Source of the DNA: Pollutibacter soli
GTDB taxonomy: Bacteria > Bacteroidota > Bacteroidia > Chitinophagales > Chitinophagaceae
Assembly (NCBI GenBank): GCA_029269725.1
Contig: JARJHS010000009.1
Coordinates: forward strand, 62,001-126,000
Direction: 5' to 3'
DNA: 64,000 nucleotides
Shown: in pieces, positions 17,010 through 26,744 of the stretch
Numbering within the stretch: the stretch's first letter is position 1
How the letters are laid out: each line of letters starts with the position of its first letter
Position numbers and translations under genes: made by a program
Notes under the pieces: model-generated
Databases searched by the model: none
The model's input: the letters and a program-made list of their open reading frames with translations, nothing else
Told to the model about the DNA's origin: nothing

Positions 17010-17619
17010 TAGAGAGGCTGACGAATCTTTCAACCTGTTACCATATGATGGTGTGGTGAACTACTATGGCAGATTATTTCCAAAAGATAGGGCCGATGAG
17101 TACTATAGAATATTTTTACAATCAATTGAATGGCGTCATGATGAAGTTGTGATTTTTGGGAAAAAACATATCACCAAACGTGAAGTTGCCTGGTATGGAG
17201 ATCAGCCATTCAATTATACGTATTCCAATACAACAAAATCTGCACTTCCCTGGACGAAAGAGTTGATGGAACTAAAGTCAGCCGTCGAAGCAAGGACAGG
17301 AGAAACATTCAATTCCTGTTTGATGAATTTGTACCATGATGGCAGCGAAGGGATGTCGTGGCATAGCGATTCGGAAAAGGAACTGAAAAAGAATGGCGCA
17401 ATTGCATCGGTAAGTTTTGGTGCTGAGAGAAAATTTTCATTCAAGCATAAAAAGACAAAGGAAAAGGTATCGGTGTTACTGGAGCATGCGAGCCTGTTGA
17501 TTATGAAGGCAGAGACACAAGAGTTCTGGTTACACAGTATGCCACCCGCCAAGCAGATAACAACTCCAAGGATTAATCTTACCTTCAGAACCATCATCAA
17601 TTCAATAAACTATGATTGA
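16996..17619 (+). CDS. alkB: AlkB-type 2-oxoglutarate/Fe(II) dioxygenase
   Basis: The 207-residue protein shows all iron and 2-oxoglutarate ligands of the AlkB family: His123-x-Asp125 in WHSDSE, His180 in WLHSMP, and the arginines of RINLTFR (192 and 198). SASVSFGAERKFSFKH-like sequence forms the core strands. AlkB repairs 1-methyladenine and 3-methylcytosine in DNA by oxidative demethylation. It overlaps the Ada-domain gene by 14 bases and the next gene by 8, so translation is probably coupled and the four genes are one alkylation-response operon. Confidence 0.9.
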   Translation: MELFDREADESFNLLPYDGVVNYYGRLFPKDRADEYYRIFLQSIEWRHDEVVIFGKKHITKREVAWYGDQPFNYTYSNTTKSALPWTKELMELKSAVEARTGETFNSCLMNLYHDGSEGMSWHSDSEKELKKNGAIASVSFGAERKFSFKHKKTKEKVSVLLEHASLLIMKAETQEFWLHSMPPAKQITTPRINLTFRTIINSINYD

Positions 17620-18019
17620 TCATCATTCAGGTTCTGTTGAGAAAAAAGAAATTTCTATCACGCTTGAACCCTGGATACATGTTTCGGACGGATCGAAAGC
17701 ATTGCATTTTTATACAGCAGCATTTGATGTGGTTGAGACTTTCAGAATGGAGGAAGGTGGATTGGTACTGAAACTGAATATGGGTAGTGCTGCATTCTGG
17801 ATCAGCGGGCCGGTAACATCAGAAGGAAATGAGTCTGCAAATGCGGAACAGAAAACTATTCGCATGGTACTCACGGTACCTGACCCCGAAGTTTTCTTTG
17901 CAAAAGCAATAAAGGCCGGTGCAAAAGAAATTTTTCCTGTCACAGAAGAATACGGATGGCTGCTGGGAAGAGTAGTTGATCCCTTTGGTATTCATTGGGA
18001 GATCGGACATCCGCTGTAG
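17612..18019 (+). CDS. VOC-family protein in the alkylation-repair operon
   Basis: The 135-residue protein has two VOC modules: LEPWIHVSDGSKALHFYTAAFD at the start and GRVVDPFGIHWEIGHPL at the end, the latter typical of PhnB/glyoxalase-like proteins. A metal ligand pattern of the glyoxalase type is plausible. Its start overlaps the alkB end by eight bases, which suggests co-translation. Its role beside DNA alkylation repair is not evident; binding or detoxifying an alkylating metabolite would be inference. Confidence 0.85.
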   Translation: MIDHHSGSVEKKEISITLEPWIHVSDGSKALHFYTAAFDVVETFRMEEGGLVLKLNMGSAAFWISGPVTSEGNESANAEQKTIRMVLTVPDPEVFFAKAIKAGAKEIFPVTEEYGWLLGRVVDPFGIHWEIGHPL

Positions 18020-18039
18020 GAATGATTAGGAAAAAATAT

Positions 18040-18110
18040 TCCCGCTGATTAGTGCAGATAGACGCAGAAGAGAATTGTTCTTGCGTTGTTGATCTGCGTG
18101 AATCTTCGGA
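18040..18110. repeat. CCCGC(A/T)GATT...GCAGAT...ATCTGCG dispersed element, weak copy
   Basis: CCCGCTGATTAGTGCAGATA at 18041, then GACGCAGAAG and TGATCTGCGTGAATC form a degenerate inverted arrangement of the CCCGCAGAT family. Clearer copies lie at 37769 and 52457. Confidence 0.45.
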
Positions 18111-18186
18111 GCAAAAGTGGTGAGTGAAATCCGGAGAGAAATTTTGAGAATAACCTTAGGGAGCCTTTTCATTATTTATTGCTGAT

Positions 18187-18855
18187 ATGAGAGATTTTTC
18201 GATGCTGGATAACCCGGTGTGGTATGCGCTTGATGGGCCACATAAAAATTTTGCAGTCAGAATGGATGCTTTGATGGGCTACCAGGCTGACTATGGACCT
18301 TTTGCTGCGTCAATAAATTGCACAGATCTTACAAAAGGGATGGATGACTATCATTTACATGCGGGAGAATTTTTTGTTGTAGGAGAACGCCCGGACTATC
18401 ATGGTAAGCTTCGGTTAAAACGGGAACTGGTTTGTTTGCAGATGATTTGCGGGCAAAAAGAAAACATAGAGATTACAGAAGATATTATTTCGCTCAAGCG
18501 TTACCGTAAGCAAGTGATTGACCTGGTTAATCTCGTACAACCGGGGTTTTTCAGATTGAAGACGATGGATATGGGGGACTACTCAGGAATTTTCAAAAAT
18601 GGAAAACTTGTAGCTGTCACCGGAGAACGAATGCAATTGGATGGTTTTTCAGAAGTCAGTGCTGTGGTGACCCATCCTGAATATATTGGTAAAGGATATG
18701 CGAAACAATTGGTTGGTCATGTAACGAATAAAGTGCTCGGTGAAGATAAAATTGCATTTCTGCATGTATCCGCCAGCAATCAGAGGGCTATTCGTTTGTA
18801 TGAAAATGCCGGGTACAGGGTAAGAAGAGAAATCAGCTTCTGGAATTTTCATTAA
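18187..18855 (+). CDS. GNAT-family acetyltransferase (FR47-like)
   Basis: The 222-residue protein has an FR47/GNAT C-terminal domain: GFSEVSAVVTHPEYIGKGYAKQLVGHV (the acetyl-CoA binding V...R/KGxG(K/Y)A loop) and ASNQRAIRLYENAGYRVRREISFW. The N-terminal half (residues 1-100) contains acidic-aromatic stretches and may recognise the substrate. Transfer of an acetyl group to a small molecule or protein is the family activity. It appears monocistronic, 167 bases after the previous operon. Confidence 0.75.
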   Translation: MRDFSMLDNPVWYALDGPHKNFAVRMDALMGYQADYGPFAASINCTDLTKGMDDYHLHAGEFFVVGERPDYHGKLRLKRELVCLQMICGQKENIEITEDIISLKRYRKQVIDLVNLVQPGFFRLKTMDMGDYSGIFKNGKLVAVTGERMQLDGFSEVSAVVTHPEYIGKGYAKQLVGHVTNKVLGEDKIAFLHVSASNQRAIRLYENAGYRVRREISFWNFH

Positions 18856-19386
18856 ACCGTTTATAGGGTTAGCGAGTTGAGATCGAGTTATTTGACGGAA
18901 CTTTCTAATCCGTCGATCTTTCATTTCGTTGCCCATTTTTCAGGTGTTCTCTTTTCAAGTGATTCACATGTAATTTTTTGAAGTTTTTCAAATTCCAATA
19001 TTCGTTTCTCCGCCACCAACTTGTGGGCCCTCCCTCGCCCTCCCCCGCCTCCACCTCCGTTTGGGGAGAGTGGATATGGCAGATTTTCCCGGGCGCGCCC
19101 GGTTCGTCTACCATACCCATCCGCCGCAGCGGATGTTAGCTAACATCTTCCATCAGTAGCTGCTGATGATCAGAAAAAATACATGTATCAGATAATGCAA
19201 ACATAGGTCAACCGACCAGGCGTATCCAAGTGTAAAGCATCAGAAAATGTGGAGAAAATAACATTGAAAAATGCTTGAGTCTATAAATAACAGACAAAGG
19301 ATTGATCGGCAGAAGTTTAAAACCTAAGACCGGAAGCACTGAAATCGAAAGCTCCTTGAGCTGTGATTTTTTTGTCGCAATATCCC

Positions 19387-19415
19387 AAAAAGAGGCCGGA
19401 ATAGAAATTCCGGCC
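19387..19415 (-). terminator. Possible terminator of the minus-strand sus operon
   Basis: GGCCGGAAT (19394-19402) pairs perfectly with ATTCCGGCC (19407-19415) around AGAA. Read on the minus strand, the hairpin is followed by TCTTTTT. It is 540 bases after the susD stop, so the assignment to that operon is uncertain. Confidence 0.4.
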
Positions 19416-19802
19416 GTGGCTAAGAATATTTGAAAACCCTTAGCTGTGTTGTGTATGAAAAGTTTAAAAAATCAACCTTAAAAATAGTAATATGAATCCG
19501 CTTCATTGTCCTGCACCATCCTGATCGTATTTGTCAGTATTTCCCGGTTAATTATACCTGTCGGAGAAAGAATGTACTGGTTTTGTATTGGCATTAGTCA
19601 AATCGGGGTTGCGATTTGTTGTACAAATCCTGGTGGCTATTGAACTACAAAAGAAGTTGATTCAAGAATTTGCATGGATTCAAAGTCAAAGCGTGAAAAC
19701 CTTTGCATCTGGTTGACCTCCACATCAGATTTGCACTTCGAATTCTTTATTCCACATTTCTGCAAACCACGCCTTTTCAACGAACAACCTGCCTTTGCCG
19801 CG

Positions 19803-19832
19803 TGCCTGTCCGGTAGGCAAGGCAGGCAGGCG
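19803..19832. repeat. GCCTGCC-type palindromic repeat, degenerate copy
   Basis: TGCCTGTCCGGTAGGCA followed by AGGCAGGCAGGCG is a degenerate member of the GCCTGCCGGCAGGC family found at 38042, 46064 and 52311. It is in the spacer beyond the susD gene. Confidence 0.5.
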
Positions 19833-19953
19833 AGAAACGAGAAACGAAAAACGCCGCTTGCACTAAGCTGCCCATATTCAATTTTGGAACGATACAATTT
19901 GCCGGAGATCAATCATTCAGGATATAGCGGTGAAGCTTTTTCGGATGAGCTTG

Positions 19954-21759
19954 TCAGGGAGTAATGAAGCCATTGCTCAGATCGATCTGGCTCTGAGGAA
20001 TGGGGTAATAGTCATCCCCAGGCGATTGATAAGGCGGCATCCGGGTAGGAGAGTTAAGTATTTTCGCGTAGGGCATTTTGGATTCGTAGTTAAAAAATTC
20101 GTTGATTTCCTGCTGGGCAATACCCCATCTCACGAGATCAAAAAACCGGAACCCTTCCATCCCTAATTCGAGCAATCTTTCCAGGCGGATGGCTTTTATC
20201 GCAACTTCCTTTGAATGGAACACCACTGGATATTCAGCTACTTTATAATCGTCTGCGTCTTCGTTGCTAAATCCGGCTGAAGGATTAGCATCATTGAGGT
20301 ATTTTTTCACACGTGGTGTTGACGCGGCTCTTGCCCTCACTAGATTCACCAGTTGCCACGCCACTGCCAGGCTTCCTCCGGGATCTTCTGCTTCAGCTTC
20401 TGCAGCCATCAGCAATACATCTGCAAACCTGATCAGGTTAACATTAAGCGATACACCTCCCGATACAAACCATATATTAACGTCATGTGAGCCAGCAACC
20501 TGTGAGTTCCGGATAGTACCTTTTTTGGGATGAAAAGGTCCTGAAGAGTAGGGAGGTGTTGAGCCTGCATCCGAGCGAACCCAGGAATCATCTACTATGC
20601 CCCAATCGTGATACGGAATTCCATTTCTTCCAATCGTCCAGTCGAGACGCGGATCTACATTGCCATTATATTTTGTGAGAGTACTCTGTAAGTAAGGGTC
20701 AAATACAATGTTGTTTTGCGGATTGCTCAGCGGAAGTCCGCTATCGTCTGTTTTGAAATGATTCGTGAAATAATAGGTCGGCGTGAAGAAACCCGCGCCG
20801 CCACCAGCGTTCGGAGGTATGTTCAGCATATCGCCCCAATTGGAATTGTTGGCCCCGGAGTTATCATTCACGGAAGCCTGGAAAGCAAAAACAGATTCCT
20901 TGCTGTTGTCATAATCAGCATTGAAATTATCAGCATAGTTGCTGTTCAGATCATATTTGATACCTAGCGGATTCTTTCCTTTTTCAACAACTTCAATAAG
21001 TATTTTTCTCGCCTCAGAAAAGTTCTTCGTATACAACAGCACTTTTCCATAAAATGCACCGGCATTCCACTTATTGATTCGCCCGACTGCAGCCTGCAAT
21101 TCGGGTACATGCTCCCAGGCGAATTTTGCATCCTGTAATATGTCAGGAAAAATTTCGCGATCATTTTTTACACCCATGATTTCACCGGAAATCAGTTGGT
21201 TATCAGTATCAACATCGATATAGGCAAATTTTTTAAAAATAATACGACCGAGGAAATGATACCACGCGCGAAGGAATTTCGCCTGCCCTTCTATGTTAGT
21301 CTTTTCATCAGCATTAAGATCCTGTACACCTGGAAGCAATCTCAAAACTTCGTTGGTTCTTTTTATACCTTCATACAATGCGCGCCACTGATTGTTCAAC
21401 GCTTTATTTGTTGAGTTGACTTCATGCCTTTGAACCGGTGCATACAGTTCATTCTGATCGGAAAACTCGCTGCCTTTATTGGCAATCGTTCCTCCGATAT
21501 CACCAAACAATGCATTAGAAGCGCTTGCGCCAAACTGATTGTATTCTACGGCAGGATCATAGTTATCTAACAAGGCATATGCTCCGATCAGCAGTTGATT
21601 TATTCCCTTTGCATCCACCAGGTCTTCACCATCAATTGTACCTCTCGGCTCCGATTGAAGAAAACTTTTTTTGCAGCCGTTCAGTACCAGCAACGGGCCC
21701 GCCAGCAGGCAAGCCGCAACCAGTATATTCAGCAAAAAATGTTTTCTCTTCATTTTCAT
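19954..21759 (-). CDS. SusD/RagB-family nutrient-binding lipoprotein
   Basis: The 601-residue protein has a lipoprotein signal with LNGC (acylated Cys29). N-terminal SusD helices include KGINQLLIGAYALLDNYDP and the TPR-like EGIKRTNEVLRLLPG...LRAWYHFLGRIIF. The C-terminal family signature LERLLELGMEGFRFFDLVRWG and closing YYPIPQSQIDLSNG are complete. It is a cell-surface ligand-binding partner of the SusC transporter four bases upstream in the operon. The ligand cannot be deduced, since no glycoside hydrolase or peptidase is linked. Confidence 0.95.
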   Translation of the reverse strand: MKMKRKHFLLNILVAACLLAGPLLVLNGCKKSFLQSEPRGTIDGEDLVDAKGINQLLIGAYALLDNYDPAVEYNQFGASASNALFGDIGGTIANKGSEFSDQNELYAPVQRHEVNSTNKALNNQWRALYEGIKRTNEVLRLLPGVQDLNADEKTNIEGQAKFLRAWYHFLGRIIFKKFAYIDVDTDNQLISGEIMGVKNDREIFPDILQDAKFAWEHVPELQAAVGRINKWNAGAFYGKVLLYTKNFSEARKILIEVVEKGKNPLGIKYDLNSNYADNFNADYDNSKESVFAFQASVNDNSGANNSNWGDMLNIPPNAGGGAGFFTPTYYFTNHFKTDDSGLPLSNPQNNIVFDPYLQSTLTKYNGNVDPRLDWTIGRNGIPYHDWGIVDDSWVRSDAGSTPPYSSGPFHPKKGTIRNSQVAGSHDVNIWFVSGGVSLNVNLIRFADVLLMAAEAEAEDPGGSLAVAWQLVNLVRARAASTPRVKKYLNDANPSAGFSNEDADDYKVAEYPVVFHSKEVAIKAIRLERLLELGMEGFRFFDLVRWGIAQQEINEFFNYESKMPYAKILNSPTRMPPYQSPGDDYYPIPQSQIDLSNGFITP

Positions 21760-21762
21760 TCA

Positions 21763-24700
21763 TCAGAATTTTACACTGGCGCCAAAGGAAAATTGACGTA
21801 CAGTCGGATAAGTCCCAAGGTCAATACCTGCAGCACGATCATCATTGGATATCACTTCAGGATCCAGGCCAGAATATTTTGTTATGGTGAAAATATTTGT
21901 ACCCTGCAAATAGATTCTCGCTTTTGTAATATGGAATTTCTTCATCCATGCTCCCTGCAACGTATACCCTAATTGAAGGTTGCGTAACCTGAAATAGGAT
22001 GCATTCTCAACAAAATAGGAATTCACCGTCTGGCTGGTACTGAATGATCCCGTGCTGAGTTGAATCGGCACCCTGGCATCGGGTCGACTGCCATCAGGAA
22101 GCCAGCTGTTATACAATGCATCCTTACTTTTTCCTCCGGAAAAATTATTTGTGAAGTCGCGGAACCATTTCGACCAGTTGTAATTTTCTTTTCCTGCAAC
22201 ACAATAAAAAAATGCAACTAGGTCAAATGCTTTGTATTCAAGACTGATGTTCAACCCTACATTGAAATCAGGATTCGGATCTCCGATCACTGTCCTGTCC
22301 CAGCTGTCTATAACACCATCGGGTTTTCCTGCCGGTCCGCTGATATCTTCGAATATGAAACTTCCCGGGAAGGCAGTGTTGGTCGTTCCTCCGGAATATT
22401 GCGGTGGTGCCGCATCCACCTGCGCCTGGCTTTGAAATATTCCGATCACCTTATAACCGTAATAGGTATTCATTGGATAACCTGCAATATTCCTTGTTAT
22501 CGTCTGACCATTCAAACGGTTGGATTCGTTGCTTGGGCTGTTAAAATCAAAATAGGGAAGCCCTTCAGTAATGGATAAGATTTTGTTCTTGTAGGTAGTA
22601 AATGTAAGAGTGGTTTGCAATGAAAAATTTTTTCCGATGTGCGTGTTGTTGGAAAGCAAAAGATCGATACCACGGTTACGCATACTGCCTACATTTTTAA
22701 AAGCAGGATTGTAACCGGCGGCTCCAAGTATGCCCTGGCCGATTGGATTATACAACAGTCCGCGTGTTTCTTTCTGATAAATGTCAAAACAAATGCTTAC
22801 CGCATTGTTGAAAAGTGTTGCATCAAATCCGGCGTTGATGGTTTGGTTTTGTTCCCATCTGCCCTTCGGATTTCCAACAAAGTTGAGATAGAATCCGGAA
22901 GCCGGTGAATTGTTGGTGCCATAGATGTCATAAAAAGAACTGCCAGCCGAACTGATATATGTCGTGTACCCGTTGATGCTGCCTAACGCTGCCTCATTTC
23001 CTGATATACCCCAACTTGCCCTGAGCTTAAGATCATTTATCCATTGAATATTTTTCATGAACTTTTCTGCGGAGATGCGCCATCCTCCGGAAAGAGCAGG
23101 AAAGGTTGCATAGATCTCGTCACCAACAAATTTCGAAGAACCATCTCTTCTCACCAAAGCAGAAAAAAGATATTTATCGTTAAACTTATAGTTAACAGAA
23201 AAAAACATCGATGCAGTAGTCACTTCCGCAAAAGGACCGCTGCCACGAAGATTTGGCGTAGTGCCTGTGCCCAGATTGATATAGGGAATATCAGTATACG
23301 AATAAAAATTAGAGGCCGTTCCTATAATTTGTCGCCCGCCAGACTTTGATGCCTCATATCCTGCCAATGCATCGATCTCGTGTTTGCCAATCGATTTTTT
23401 GTAGGTTAAATGATTTGTCCAGATCCAGTAATTGGTCTTGATGTAATTTTCCGAATACGTTGGTGAATTCTGATTGAGGCTGTTTTCATATTCATTAATC
23501 GGATATGAATATTGTGTTCGATTATTTATAGTGCCACCAAAACTCGTTCTGACATTAAAGTCACGAAACAAATCTACTTCGCCATAAATATTTCCAAATA
23601 ATCCGTGGCTGTTATCCCTGTTGTCTTTTTTCCTGTACAGCAATGCGAGTGGATTTTTTCCTCCCCAGTCTCCCCGCGAGCCGGCCCAGTCACCACCGGT
23701 GTTGTATACGGGTACAATGCTCATCAACGACCAGGTTCCGGAAATATCAGCTTCTTCCTGGTTATTGCTTTTGTTTCCCGACGCGCTGTTGCCCTGTACA
23801 TTACTTTCGCTGAAGTATACCTGCAGATTTTCTCCGATATGGATCTTATCAAATAAAGTAAACTTACTGTTGATGCGCGCATTATACCTTTTATAAAACT
23901 GGTATTCTGTTATCGCCTGTTGATTGAAATAATTTAAGCTGAGCAGATAGAAACTTTTTTCATTTCCTGAACCAAAACTGAGGTTGTGATTTTGAATCGG
24001 TGCATTGCGGGTGGACTCTTTCCACCAGTTCGTGCCTTCTTTGTTTGCTGGTACAATGATATAGGCTGAATAACCAGGGTCACCGACGCGTTTTGGATTT
24101 AAACTATAGAGAGATGGATCTACTGCAGGATTTCCTTCAAACAAAGGGCCCGGTACACCAGATGCACTCTGATAATTTCCTGCAAAAATATAATCGGGTA
24201 AAACCGGTTCCGGACCATTTCCATATATCGAACCATCCAATGATTTTCCCTCGTTTCTTAAAACCAATCTTGCCAGCTGTGCATCTTCCATTGGTGATAA
24301 AGTGGTTTTCTCAAAGCCTGATCCTGGAAATTGTATACCATAATTCATGTCGTAACTAACCATTACTCCTTTTGTGTTCCTTTTCGTAGTGATTACGATT
24401 ACGCCATTCGAGCTTCGTACGCCATAGATTGATGCAGATGCAGGATCTTTCAGCACCTGTAAACTTTCAATATCATTTGGATTCAGATTGGAGATATCAA
24501 AAGTCTGAACCCCATCGACCACATACAGGGGATTATTGTTCTGAAACGACCCGAGCCCGCGAATACGTACTTTTGCAGCTACCCCGGGAGTTCCATTTAA
24601 GGTAACAGTAACACCAGAAGAACGACCCTGCAATTGCGAAGTTGCATTAGCAGAAGGGACCGCTTTCAGATCTGCAACATTTACTATGGAAACTGCCGCT

Positions 24701-25341
24701 GTAACATCTTTTCTTTTCTGAGCAGAATAACCGGTAACGATTACTTCATTCAGACTCAGATCCATGATGTTCAGCATCACATCTCCAAGGTCTTTGCCTG
24801 CCTGGATATCCATTTCTTTTGTCTGGAAACCAACACCGGTAAAAATCAATACACTTGTTTGCTTAGGGAGATCAATTTTGAATCTTCCATCATCAGAAGA
24901 TTTGGTGGAGATATTTGTATTCTTTACAGAAACAGTAATAGCCGCAATTGGTTCGCCATTGTCACTTACAATTCTTCCTGTAGAAAAAATTGCAGGATCA
25001 ATTGTAGGTTTGGCTTCTGAAGGATCGATGATGAGTTTTACTTTCCGGACGGAAATATAATTGCCAACGATGGAATAGGAGAGCGGTCGTTCTTTAAATA
25101 ACTGGTTGAGAGTTTCAGTAATACCAGCCTGCTCAACATGAAGAGTGACGCGTCCTATTTCAGCGATCTGGTCTTTCCCGTATACAAACGAATAAGCACT
25201 CTGTTTTTCAATTGCTCTGAAAACCTTTTGAATAGGAACATTGTCCAGGCTCAACGTAATGTTTTGCGAATAACATTTCGTCGACATCTGAAATAAAATT
25301 CCCAACACCAGCAGTATTGAAATTTTCATCCTCACCAACAT
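21763..25341 (-). CDS. SusC/RagA TonB-linked outer-membrane transporter with STN signalling domain
   Basis: With the ATG at 25341 the protein is 1192 residues; the ATG at 25329 is an alternative. After the signal peptide (MKISILLVLG...KCYSQ) come, in order: an STN domain (NVPIQKVFRAIEKQSAYSFVYG...LNQLFKERPLSYSIVGNYISV), a carboxypeptidase-like beta domain (GRIVSDNGEPIAAITVSVKN), the plug with VRIRGLGSFQNNNPLYVVDG and SIYGVRSSNGVIVITTK, and a TonB-dependent beta-barrel ending SFGASVKF. The STN domain contacts FecR, so transport is coupled to sigma-factor signalling. It is transcribed with the FecR/sigma genes upstream and susD downstream. Confidence 0.95.
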   Translation of the reverse strand: MLVRMKISILLVLGILFQMSTKCYSQNITLSLDNVPIQKVFRAIEKQSAYSFVYGKDQIAEIGRVTLHVEQAGITETLNQLFKERPLSYSIVGNYISVRKVKLIIDPSEAKPTIDPAIFSTGRIVSDNGEPIAAITVSVKNTNISTKSSDDGRFKIDLPKQTSVLIFTGVGFQTKEMDIQAGKDLGDVMLNIMDLSLNEVIVTGYSAQKRKDVTAAVSIVNVADLKAVPSANATSQLQGRSSGVTVTLNGTPGVAAKVRIRGLGSFQNNNPLYVVDGVQTFDISNLNPNDIESLQVLKDPASASIYGVRSSNGVIVITTKRNTKGVMVSYDMNYGIQFPGSGFEKTTLSPMEDAQLARLVLRNEGKSLDGSIYGNGPEPVLPDYIFAGNYQSASGVPGPLFEGNPAVDPSLYSLNPKRVGDPGYSAYIIVPANKEGTNWWKESTRNAPIQNHNLSFGSGNEKSFYLLSLNYFNQQAITEYQFYKRYNARINSKFTLFDKIHIGENLQVYFSESNVQGNSASGNKSNNQEEADISGTWSLMSIVPVYNTGGDWAGSRGDWGGKNPLALLYRKKDNRDNSHGLFGNIYGEVDLFRDFNVRTSFGGTINNRTQYSYPINEYENSLNQNSPTYSENYIKTNYWIWTNHLTYKKSIGKHEIDALAGYEASKSGGRQIIGTASNFYSYTDIPYINLGTGTTPNLRGSGPFAEVTTASMFFSVNYKFNDKYLFSALVRRDGSSKFVGDEIYATFPALSGGWRISAEKFMKNIQWINDLKLRASWGISGNEAALGSINGYTTYISSAGSSFYDIYGTNNSPASGFYLNFVGNPKGRWEQNQTINAGFDATLFNNAVSICFDIYQKETRGLLYNPIGQGILGAAGYNPAFKNVGSMRNRGIDLLLSNNTHIGKNFSLQTTLTFTTYKNKILSITEGLPYFDFNSPSNESNRLNGQTITRNIAGYPMNTYYGYKVIGIFQSQAQVDAAPPQYSGGTTNTAFPGSFIFEDISGPAGKPDGVIDSWDRTVIGDPNPDFNVGLNISLEYKAFDLVAFFYCVAGKENYNWSKWFRDFTNNFSGGKSKDALYNSWLPDGSRPDARVPIQLSTGSFSTSQTVNSYFVENASYFRLRNLQLGYTLQGAWMKKFHITKARIYLQGTNIFTITKYSGLDPEVISNDDRAAGIDLGTYPTVRQFSFGASVKF

Positions 25342-25514
25342 ATTCTTATCATTCACCAGGCAACGCCAGGTGTAAAACAACAATCATTAATTACATAACT
25401 TTACCATGTTTTGGGATGAAAAAATCAGACAGTCGTGAAGAGATTGTTTTTTTAAAATTCCCGGAATTTGTCCGTCCTGACTTCCACTCAGGGCGGATTT
25501 TTATTACGGTTTAT

Positions 25515-26663
25515 TTATTTTTTTACAAGAATCTTTTTTCCGGTTACTTCAAAATGCATCAGGTCAGTTTTCTCGAGGATTTCGAGGAGTTCAGATACAT
25601 TAACATCGCGTGAGATATCAGCTACGAGTTTTTCCTTAGGTTTTGATTCGAAAACGACTTCCACATCATACCATTTACTCACCTGCCGCATGATCGTTTC
25701 GATATCAGCTCCGTCAAATTGAAATTTCCCATCTTTCCACGCCATCACCTGATCAAGATCGATATTCCCTGCGATATTGATTGAGTTATGATGAACCTGC
25801 GCCTGCTGTCCGGGTTTCAGCATCTTTTTTTCTTTATCTTCCTGTACCTGCACTGAACCTTCCAGCAGCGTGATTCTCAGCATTTCTTCATCATCATACG
25901 CATTCACATTGAATTGGGTTCCCAACACTTTTATTTCAACATCGCTGCCCTGTTTTTTAACCAGGAACGGTTTCGATTGATTTCTGGCTACTTCAAAATA
26001 AGCTTCTCCACTGATTTCCACTTTTCGTTCTTCCCCGGGGAAAGCGACCGGATAAGTGATGGAAGAAGCTACGTTCAGCCACACCTTACTTCCATCGGAA
26101 AGCATCAATTGCTGAGGCTTACTGCCGCGTGGGACAGTGATCGTATTGAAGCGGGTTTCTCCATCAGTGCCGGCATATTCGATACTTCCATCTTTTCTCT
26201 TCGAAATGATCACTGCGCCCTGCAATGCAAGTGTCCCGTGGTTAACGCTATCGAGATCCAGTTTTGAACCATCGGCCAGCTGCAATACTGCCCGGTTATG
26301 CCTGGGTGCGGCAACATCATTTGTTGTGGCTGCAGCTGCGGTAGCTGGAACTGTTTTGTCCTTTGTGCTATTGGTGAACACGAAAAAAACAGCGATGCCC
26401 AGGACGATTGCCAGCGAAGCTGCAATCCTGAAAGACGATTTTTTATAGAAAGGAATAGTAATGACAGGCTCTTCAGTTGCTGCGAGAAATCGCTGGAAAG
26501 CCTTGTTGCGCATAGCTTCCAGCCTGGCTTTCTCGGGTATGGAAAGTTGAGCGGTATTTTCATCAACCGATTCATACCAGGCTTCCACAGCCTTTCTTTC
26601 TTCTTCCGAAGCGTTGCCATCAAGATACTTCTGAAGAATTTTCAGAATTCTTTCATTATTCAT
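25515..26663 (-). CDS. FecR-family anti-sigma factor
   Basis: The 382-residue protein has a cytoplasmic N-terminal helix region (MNNERILKILQKYLDGNASEEERKAVEAW), one membrane helix (about 82-98), and a periplasmic FecR domain (TVPRGSKPQQLMLSDGSKVWLN...AYFEVAR). It ends in the Bacteroidota-specific DUF4974 domain (DIETIMRQVSKWYDVEVVF). It holds the sigma factor inactive until the SusC STN domain signals ligand. It sits 82 bases downstream of the sigma gene and 174 bases upstream of susC. Confidence 0.95.
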   Translation of the reverse strand: MNNERILKILQKYLDGNASEEERKAVEAWYESVDENTAQLSIPEKARLEAMRNKAFQRFLAATEEPVITIPFYKKSSFRIAASLAIVLGIAVFFVFTNSTKDKTVPATAAAATTNDVAAPRHNRAVLQLADGSKLDLDSVNHGTLALQGAVIISKRKDGSIEYAGTDGETRFNTITVPRGSKPQQLMLSDGSKVWLNVASSITYPVAFPGEERKVEISGEAYFEVARNQSKPFLVKKQGSDVEIKVLGTQFNVNAYDDEEMLRITLLEGSVQVQEDKEKKMLKPGQQAQVHHNSINIAGNIDLDQVMAWKDGKFQFDGADIETIMRQVSKWYDVEVVFESKPKEKLVADISRDVNVSELLEILEKTDLMHFEVTGKKILVKK

Positions 26664-26744
26664 CTGGATCAGTTAATGTAACTCCTGCTGCTTTGTTATA
26701 TACTGACAAGCCGGTGGATGTACTATACATGGGTTGCTGACAGC

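Larger units (their letters stand above)
18856..19953. other. 1.1-kb spacer between convergent units, no supported gene
   Basis: Small open frames exist but have no family character, and a frame of about 96 codons at 19674-19964 crosses repeat sequence and overlaps the susD end. The spacer contains a GC-rich patch at 19020-19130, a hairpin at 19394, and a GCCTGTCCGGTAGGC palindrome with AGAAACGAGAAACG repeats at 19803-19850. It could include a small RNA, but nothing is specific enough to call. Confidence 0.5.

Noticed and set aside
19674-19964. 96-codon frame in the 1.1-kb spacer
   Set aside because: It crosses a palindromic repeat and the susD end; no family pattern or start signal.
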